This document shows, piece after piece, positions 56,716 to 64,000 of a stretch of 64,000 bases of DNA; the stretch's first letter is position 1; the number at the start of each line of letters is the position of its first letter. Source of the DNA: Pinus tabuliformis (Eukaryota; Streptophyta; Pinopsida; Pinales; Pinaceae); assembly GCA_031772625.1 (NCBI GenBank), contig CM062810.1, forward strand, positions 456,883,731 to 456,947,730, read 5' to 3'. A model generated the notes under the pieces. It saw only the letters and a program-made list of their open reading frames with translations, did no database searches and was not told where the DNA came from. The translations under genes and the position numbers were made by a program.

Positions 56716-57240
56716 TTACTCATTGTTTATGAAATTAAGGAAGAAGGAAAAAATCTTCACAATTTCAGTTATATTATCTCTTGGTGGTTCCTTAAGTAAC
56801 TTATGAAAGTGAGATGTGCCTACCTCAGGTATGTCCCAAATCTTGTTTACCTTTTCACCATCTCCATTTGATATGCTCCATATTTTGTTGATATTCTTTC
56901 TCATTCTAGCATAGTTGTGACAAAACTGAGTGTTCTCATCACATTGGGTTAACCACATAGCTCGACTCTTCCTGTGTCATCTAGTTTCTTCTTACTCCTA
57001 GAGCTATTTCTTTATGGATTCCAGGTTCTTAATATTTCCCAATTCTTCTTCCATGAATATTCTGCTCTTATTAGATCTGTAGATGTCTGAAATATTCTCT
57101 TTAATGTTCCAAATTTTCTCTTGAGAATCATTATACTTCACTTTTGCTAACTTTATTGTTTTCTTCTTAATCCTTCTCAGGTTTGTTGGGAAAAATTCTG
57201 AGAGGTGGGGGGGGAGGGGTGGGTGAATCAGTATTTTCAA
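56716..57240 (-). pseudogene. LINE ORF2 remnant
   Basis: Minus strand 57240-57004 and 56958-56716. The second piece has RAMWLTQCDENTQFCHNYAR and INKIWSISNGDGEKV. This fits the plant LINE pattern (KSR-x-W-L-x-x-GD-x-NT-x-FFH...I..I...G) that lies between endonuclease and RT of ORF2. The first piece is Lys/Glu-rich as expected upstream of it. Endonuclease and RT are not visible, and the GD of the motif is CD. Broken by at least one frameshift near 56960. Confidence 0.6.
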
Positions 57241-59326
57241 ATCATTAAAAAATTCAAATTCATATCCTGATTTTTGTACATGACTTTACTAAAGGGAACC
57301 TGCATGTGTACATGACTGTTATTAAGAAAACTAGCATATATCTAGTAAACTTACTTTTCAGTTAATTCATCTTCTATTTATCTTAAGCGAGTGCTTTAGT
57401 ACTTAATTAAACGTTAAATAGGTAGTAGCCATGTGTAGTAAGAACAAAATAAACCATCACACATAAGCAACAAATATGAACACCAGGATTTAAGGTGGAA
57501 ACCTAATGTGGGAAAAAACCACGTGTTGTTGTCATATCTATATTCTTTTCAATATAAAAAAATATTTTACAATCTTGTGCTGGTGTAGACTCATACCAGT
57601 ACACAGGTACCCACTTGTAGAAGGCTACAACCTTCGCTCGTTCTCCAACACCTACTATAAGGGAGTACCAACCCCCTGATCTCATTTACCGACATCCATT
57701 AGAAGGGAGCTCCAACCCTTTGATTTGATTTACCAGCCACCATTGGAAGGAAGATTCGAATTCCTCATTGAAGGCTCCAACGTTCAACGCCTCTGGGGAC
57801 CACATTTCATAAATTTTCATACTGGATCCACCTACTATAACACATCAGAACTTGTAGGCCAAGTTTCATCAAATTTTTAGACTTGACCCAATACCAACAT
57901 TGAAGCTCAAAACCAATTATCAAAACTGAAACACTGATCATTGTAACCCAGTGATCAATCTCCGACCCAACTAAACCAACCATCAAATGAAACCCAATTA
58001 CTAATTCAACCAGATGAACCAAAACTCAACCAATTAACTGAAACCCAAACTTAAACAACCAGAACAATCAGATCACTGTAACGAGAATACCAATCAACAT
58101 ACTACACATCACAGAAAATAGATTTTGTTATTGCAAATCTTGATCAACCATATGTTAAAAATATACAAACTACTGCACAATATAAAACCTACGTGTGTAT
58201 ACGCACTTTCCATGAAGCATACCCACGTACAAATTTTGAATCACTGAATCTTAAAAACTAGACCGCTGTCACTTTAAAAAAATAATGCATCATACTCAGA
58301 TCTACTTCATCATTCTAAACAGAAACTTCATTGAAATTCAATCACAAACAACAATTATCATCATCATTCTTCAATCAATTAATTCATAATTAAAACACCA
58401 CTGTTTAAGCCAAGATCATCAAGGAGACTTCATTGAAAGACAACTGAAACATAGTAAGACTGAATAAATTGATGAAACATCCTTCTCATCAAAACCCTAC
58501 TTTATGTAAACGCTTTCCGTAAAGCATATCTGCGTGTATACACACTTTTCAGGAAACAAATCCACATGTACGTGGCTTACTAGTATCACACCCACATGTG
58601 TACGTGCCTTAAAACCTGCGTACAAATATGCAATTTCTGATTCAGACCTTCGCTACAACATAAAATTTCAGACATACTTAGATTTCGGTATACACAGATA
58701 AAATCATGCATTAAGACACTATCAACATAGATCAAATCACCTCATAATCAGGATTGTCATCTCAGATCTATTGGACCTAATTCATCATCAAATTCCCAGG
58801 TGCATACTTAGTTTTAGATCAAGAAAAAAATCAACAACCCATTACATGCATATTTTCTTTAGATCTAACTATTCATAATATTTTCATCATTTTCACATCT
58901 ACTACCACTTTGATCATCATCTCTTTATATAGCTTAGCCCTTAACCAATACCACAAGTCAAAGCCATACTCCAACTAATGGTTTTATTAGACGAGATCAA
59001 AACATCTATTACTAGGCTCAATACCACAGGGCAATACCATGGTAAGGACCCTTGATATTTAGAATACCATGGTGCAGAAATTGTATGCACCTTTTCTTCT
59101 TCATACTTGTGTGTGTACGTATATTTTCTTAAGAGAATCCATGTATACTTCTTGAACTTTCAACTCTATCATTCCTTTGCCTCTGAACTGCTATGCCTTT
59201 GTCAAAACTCTCTATTATATATGTAGACACATCTTGTTGACATCCATATCAATTTGGTTTCCATCAAAGAACAACTCATCAATTAGGTTGTCATCAAGGG
59301 CAACTCATTAGGTAGGTTTCCTGTTG
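57184..59326. other. Unassigned repeat-like sequence before element H
   Basis: Starts TGTTGGGAAAAATTC and has a G-rich patch (57206-57226). It lacks coding frames but looks like LTR or leader sequence of yet another retroelement (GATTTAAGGTGGAAACC, GGGAAAAAACCAC). Repeated phrases GGGAG-TCCAACCC occur at 57655-57720. No partner LTR was found in the window, so it is not called as an element. It continues after element H at 63256. Confidence 0.35.
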
Positions 59327-59331
59327 GGTTG
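59327..59331. repeat. Possible target-site duplication of element H, left copy
   Basis: TTTCC against TTGCC at 63251-63255, four of five bases equal. Confidence 0.55.
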
Positions 59332-59823
59332 TGTTATATTCTTTCCACGACTAGCCCACGTAGTTAACCAGGGGGTTAGAGGGGGGGAGGAACCCTGCCT
59401 TCATTGCACTGATTGCGTAGCGGGGGGGTCACAGGGGGTTTGAGGGGTGCAGGTAACCCCCCTCTATGGGGTCTGGGGCAATGCCCTGGAATATTTTATT
59501 TTTTGGACCATATATTAGGTTGGGCGGACCTACCTATGGTTTTTGTGCATGATTTTCACACATGGTTTTAGATGCGATGGTTTTTGGTCCATGGTTTTGG
59601 ATGTGATGGTTTTTGGTCCATGGTATTGGATGCTTCAGCATGTATAAATATGTATTGTAACATTGAAAGGAAAATAATGAAAAATCAAGCTGGTAGTCCC
59701 GTTTTGGGATCTAGGGGAAAATATCTGTGTATATGTGTTTTATTTGTTATGATTTCGCATTGTTTATTTTCTGTGTTTTAGAATTGATATGCAGGTAATT
59801 TCTGTATGGGGTTAAAACCTACA
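59332..59823 (+). repeat. 5' LTR of element H
   Basis: 492 bp, TGTTGGGTTGTG to AACCTACA. It has two copies of the 29-bp motif and TATAAATA at 59643-59650, followed by a degenerate primer site TTTGTATTAGAGTTG (59826-59840). Confidence 0.9.
59643..59650 (+). promoter_or_regulatory. TATA box in 5' LTR of element H
   Basis: TATAAATA, conserved at the same place in G (44866-44873), the 3' LTR of H (63069-63076) and the 3' LTR of E. Confidence 0.6.
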
Positions 59824-59945
59824 TTTTGTATTAGAGTTGTTTTGGCTTAAAGGGGACGCCTTTGTTGTTGAGGGGTTTCACTAGGGCCTGTGGTAGACCC
59901 TGTTCAGTGGGAGATATGCGAGATCGATTCTAGTGGTAAAAGAAG

Positions 59946-60760
59946 ATGGCCATCAGTGGAAAGATATAGATTGAGAAATTTAATGGTCGATGTTTTGAGT
60001 TGTGGAAAATCAAGATGGAGGATTGTTGGTGGATAAAGATCAGTGGATCACGATAGATCTGGGTACTAAACCAACAGGAGTGTCCGATGAAGAATGGAAG
60101 AAGTTAGATCGGAAGGAAAATAGCACAATACAATTATGTGTCTTAGATTCAGTATTGCTGAATGTATCAGGGGAAGCTACGGCTAAGGCTTTGTGGGACA
60201 AGTTGGGAACTTTGTACCAATCTAAGTCTCTAGTGAATAAATTATTCCTATGGAAAAAGTTGTATAACCTGAGGATGAAAGATGAAGACTCAGTGACAGA
60301 GCATATGAATGCATTTAATACTGTGGTAAGTCAATTATTATCTGTTGATATTAAAATTTCAGATGAAGATAAGTGCATCAGTTTGTTGTGTTCTCTACCA
60401 GATTCGTGGGATAGTCTGGTTATTGCAATAGGTAGCAATACAACTACCTTGCAGTTTGATGAAGTAGTCTCATCCTTGCTGATGGAGGAGATGAGATGGA
60501 AAAATATGGAGAGCCAAAATGGTGATGCCTTGTCTATACAAGGACGGTCCCAAAATAGAAACAAAAATAAGTCATTGAGTGGGAGATCTAAATCTCTAGG
60601 AAAACCTGTAAAGGTGGTGTGCTGGAAATGCATAAAGGAAGGGCACTACAAAAGGGACTATAAATCTAAAGCTCCTGATAAAGCAAAGGGATCTGATGAT
60701 GCTCCTTCTGTAGAGGCAAAAACCACCTCAGATGAAGGTGTGGATGTGTACTTGGACTCT
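59946..60760 (+). pseudogene. Copia gag (element H)
   Basis: ATG 59946 with an early TAG, then a frame change near 60020. The long piece 60002-60778 gives LWDKLGTLYQSKSLVNKLFL, VTEHMNAFNTVVSQLL and LLCSLPDSWDSLVIAIGSN. The zinc knuckle CWKCIKEGHYKRDY has its last Cys changed to Tyr. It ends at the deletion junction (VDVYLDS) and stops shortly after in the wrong frame. Confidence 0.87.
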
Positions 60761-61106
60761 GAAGGTATTTGGATGTGATGCATATGTACATGTTCCAAAG
60801 GAGAAAAGAACCAAGTTGGATAGTAAATCAGAAAAGTGCATATTTATTAGGTATAAGGATGGTTTAAAGGGTTATAAGCTTTGGAAACCAGCAACAAGGA
60901 AGGTTGTGTACAACCGAGATGTGGTGTTCATAGAGGTGAAAGATGTTATTAAACATGAATTCCAACCAAAGGAACCTGAAAAGATAGAGTTTGAACTTAA
61001 GGAGGAAGAATTAGAATCTACAGCAGAGGAGGAATTAGAAGATGAAGAGCCACAAACTCTGGGTGTGAGAAGATCAGTTCAAGAAAGAAGGCAGCCAGAA
61101 AGGTAG
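60757..61106 (+). pseudogene. Integrase C-terminus after deletion (element H)
   Basis: VFGCDAYVHVPKEKRTKLDSKSEKCIFI, YKDGLKGYKLWKPATRKVVYNRDVVF, then the acidic tail (KEEELESTAEEELEDEEPQT). The catalytic core is missing. It ends at TAG 61104-61106. Confidence 0.87.
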
Positions 61107-62711
61107 AGTCCATTTGCTTTATTTGTTATTGATCATGATCCCGGAACTGTGAAGGAAGCAGTAGATTCAGAGGATGGAAAACTCTGGAAAGAGGCCATGG
61201 TTGATGAAATGGCATCTTTGCACAAAAATGAGGCTTGGGATCTGGTGGAGTTGCCAACTGGAAAGAAACCCATTGGAAGCAAATGGGTGTTCAAGAAGAA
61301 GACAAATGCAGAAGGAAAGGTGGAGAAATATAAAGCTCGGTTGGTAGCAAAAGGTTATTCCTAGGTGCCGGGAATTGATTTTGGTGATATTTTTTCTCTA
61401 GTTGCCAAGGTAGCTTCTATTAGATTACTTTTATTTGTTGCTCCTACTTTTGATTTTGAGGTAGAACAGATGGATGTGAATAGAACAATTCTTCATGGGA
61501 ATCTAGAAGAGGAGATCTACATGAAGCAACCTAAAAGTTTTGTGGTGAAGGGTAAGAAAGAAATGGTATGAAAGTTAAAGAAGTCTTTGTATGGGTTAAA
61601 ACAGTCACCAAGGATGTGGTATCAGAAATTCGATACATTTATACAGGGACTTGGCTTCACCAGAAGCGAAGTAGATCACTGTGTGTATTTTAAATTAATT
61701 GGTGACTGTGCTATTTATCTGGTCTTGTATGTGGATGATATGTTGCTGGTTGGAAATGACAAAGAAATTATCCAGGATTTGAAGACCCAATTTTCCTCCA
61801 AATTCGACATGAAATATCTTGGTGCTGCAAACTATATTTTGGGCATGGAAATTAAAAGAGACCAGGAAAGAAGAAGCTCTGGTTAAACCAGAGGAAGTAT
61901 GTCGAGACAATACCACAAAGGTTTAATATGCAGGATAGTAAATAGGTGAAGGTTCCTATTCCTGTAGGTGTGAGGTTATCTGCTGAACAGTGTCCCAAGA
62001 CACAAGAAGAGGAAGAGGACATCTCCTGTGTTCCATATGCAAGTGCAGTCGGTAGTCTGATGTATGCAATGGTCTATACTAGACCAAACATTGTACATGC
62101 AGTGGTAGTATTGAGTAGGTTTATGTCAAAACCAAGGAACGAGCACTAGACAACGGTGAAGCGAGTTTTCAGGTATTTGTGTGGCACTAGTGATTATGGT
62201 TTGTGCTACCAAGGAAGACCAGGAATGGACAAAGTGTTGGATATTCGTGGCTTTGTTGATGCAGACTGGGCTGGAGATCTTGATCAAAGAAGATCTACAA
62301 TTGGGTATGTGTCTAACCTATTTGGAGGTGCAGTCATTTGGATGAGTAAGAAATAATCTGTAGTGGCACTATCAACTTCAGAGGTAGAATACATGGCAGC
62401 CACTCATGCAAGCAAGGAAGCAGTTTGGTTGTAGAGATTGTGTTCAAGTATGGGGTTAGTAAAGGAAGCTGTAAAGATAGACTGTGACAGCCAAAGTGCA
62501 ATTTTCTTGGCAAAGAACCTTGCATATCATTCAAAGACAAAGCACATTGATGTTCAGTATCACTTTGAGAGGGATATGATAGAAGACAAGAAGGTGTTGC
62601 TGTAATGGTGGACACTTTGAAGAATACTGCAGATGAATTGACAAAATATGTGAGCTATGAGAAGTTCTCTTGGTATAGAGAAATAATGGGCATTATAGGG
62701 TTGGATAAATG
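61107..62711 (+). pseudogene. Copia reverse transcriptase and RNase H (element H)
   Basis: RT from about 61149 (VDEMASLHKNEAWDLVELPTGKK) with a stop at 61362-61364, MPGIDFGDIFSLVAKVASIRL, then MYGLKQSPRMWYQKFDTFIQG and an intact LVLYVDDMLLVGNDKE in 61587-61886. The frame changes near 61890. Then KVPIPVGVRLSAEQCPKTQEEE, FRYLCGTSDYGLCYQGRPG, and RNase H fragments to TADELTKY near 62640 with stops at 62354, 62433 and 62603. Inactive. Confidence 0.86.
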
Positions 62712-62761
62712 ACTAAGCTCTCTTGTGGCCCCCCGTGGAAAGAAAACAACAAGTGGGAGAA

Positions 62762-63250
62762 TGTTGGGTTGTGTTATATTCTTTCCACGACTAGCCCACA
62801 TAGTTAACCAATGGATTAGAGGGGGGGAGGATCCCCCCCTTCATTAGCGGGGGGTCACCAGGGGCTTGAGGGGTGGATGTAATCCCCCTCTATGGGGTCT
62901 GGGGTAGCGTCCCCGAAAATTTTGTTTTTTTGGACCCTATATTAGGTTAGGCGGACCTACCTATGGTTTTGTGCATGATTTTCGCACATGGTTTTGGACG
63001 CAATGGTTTTGGGTCCACGGTTTTGGATGCAATGGTTTTCGGTCAATAGTACTGGATGCTTCGGCATGTATAAATATGTATTGTAACATTAAAAGGAACA
63101 TAATGAAAAATCAAACTGGTAGTCTCGGTTTTGGGATCCAGGGGAAAATCTCTGTGTATATGTGTTTGATGTGTTATGCTCTCACATTGTTTATTTTTTG
63201 TGTTTTATAATTGATATGCAGGTAATTTCTGTACGGGGTTAAAACCTACA
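62762..63250 (+). repeat. 3' LTR of element H
   Basis: 489 bp, TGTTGGGTTGTG to AACCTACA, preceded by AAGTGGGAGAA. TATAAATA at 63069-63076. Confidence 0.9.
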
Positions 63251-64000
63251 TTGCCATTAAGGACAATACATAATTCATAATGCCAAAAATCTCTCCCTTT
63301 GGAATTGATGGCAACCACTTTGGTGTTTGGTCACCACAACCTATAGATACTAGTAAAACACATCAAGCCAAGCACCAAGATTTTAAAACACCAAGCTACT
63401 CCCCCACTTTGACATAAAGCCGCACAAAGGGTGGACCAATGCTGAATGAAGGGTTCTCTCTTGAGCGTTGTAGATCTGAACTATTGAGTACTGAATACTG
63501 ACCATGCTCCCCCTAAGCACATGTTGAAATGTCTGAAGGATGTACAATGAAGTACATGAATCTATGACTCATATGACTTGTCCTATCACCAAGGACTCAA
63601 ACTTACATCAATCACCCAATCACGGTGGGTTTACATATTTGATATCATTATTACATCAACTTCCCAATCATAGCGGGGTTACAAATTACATCACATGTCC
63701 AAAAGGACGACCAAAATAGTCCATAGATGATTGAATTTTATAATGAGTACATCATAGGTATTTCCATGACCTTTACATCAAATGATGGATATGAAATTTA
63801 TAACCAAGATATAGAAGACCTTAATAATACCATGATAGACATCAACAACTATCATACACCATATATAATCTACACCATAAGCACCAAGAACAACAACCTT
63901 TATATGTCCATCATCAATTCGCAAGATAATACAATGTAGATTTAATACCATCAACCTATTGATAAACATCATTATGTATCTAGCAAACATAATGCCAACA
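63251..64000. other. Right end of the window, unassigned
   Basis: Continues the sequence interrupted by element H. AT-rich; the short open frames on either strand (63727-63939 plus, 63778-63990 minus) overlap each other and match nothing recognised. Confidence 0.45.

Larger units (their letters stand above)
59332..63250 (+). mobile_element. Element H: copia element with internal deletion
   Basis: 3919 bp, LTRs 59332-59823 and 62762-63250. Same family as E, F and G. Gag is followed at about 60757 directly by the integrase C-terminus, so the protease and most of integrase (about 1.1 kb compared with G) are gone. RT and RNase H remain with stops. It could only have moved with help from other copies, if the deletion predates insertion. 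Confidence 0.9.

Overview
This 64-kb window has no intact cellular gene. It looks like intergenic DNA of a large plant genome. The evidence is nested LTR retrotransposons of two superfamilies (Ty3/gypsy chromovirus and Tat-like; two Ty1/copia families), initiator-Met-type primer sites, a LINE remnant and a decayed UDP-glucuronate 4-epimerase copy, a plant enzyme family. The elements are old and full of stops but still present rather than removed. That would fit a gymnosperm-type giga-genome, but this is inference and an angiosperm is not excluded. All lineage names rest on motif recognition by eye.

Layout. 1-1365: 3' end of a chromovirus (element A, + strand). About 2060-10780: a badly decayed Tat-like gypsy element (D, - strand) with a tandem array in its 3' region. 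10893-16069: complete copia element (E, - strand, target duplication AAAAC) next to or within D. 16380-22217: complete chromovirus (B, + strand, duplication TATTA), same family as A. 23682-46979: one copia insertion (F, - strand, duplication GTAGG) that holds two further elements. The first is a 15.4-kb Tat-like element (C, - strand, 24541-39923, two 1050-bp LTRs). The second is a 5'-truncated copia copy in opposite orientation (G, + strand, about 41174-45047). 49151-49809: epimerase pseudogene. 50614-56591: a different copia element (I, - strand, duplication GCCCC). 56716-57240: LINE ORF2 remnant. 59332-63250: copia element of the E/F/G family with a large internal deletion (H, + strand). The remaining gaps hold AT-rich or unassigned sequence.

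How the parts work. Each element encodes, or once encoded, Gag, protease, reverse transcriptase, RNase H and integrase between LTRs. Every copy here carries stops, frameshifts or catalytic-site changes, so none looks autonomous. Element C is the most unusual. It has a second RNase H-like domain downstream of integrase. Between pol and the 3' LTR it also has an antisense, intron-bearing ORF that resembles the plant mobile domain (aminotransferase-like) family. The F/G composite, an inverted second copy inside one target-site duplication, is the other structure that deserves checking.
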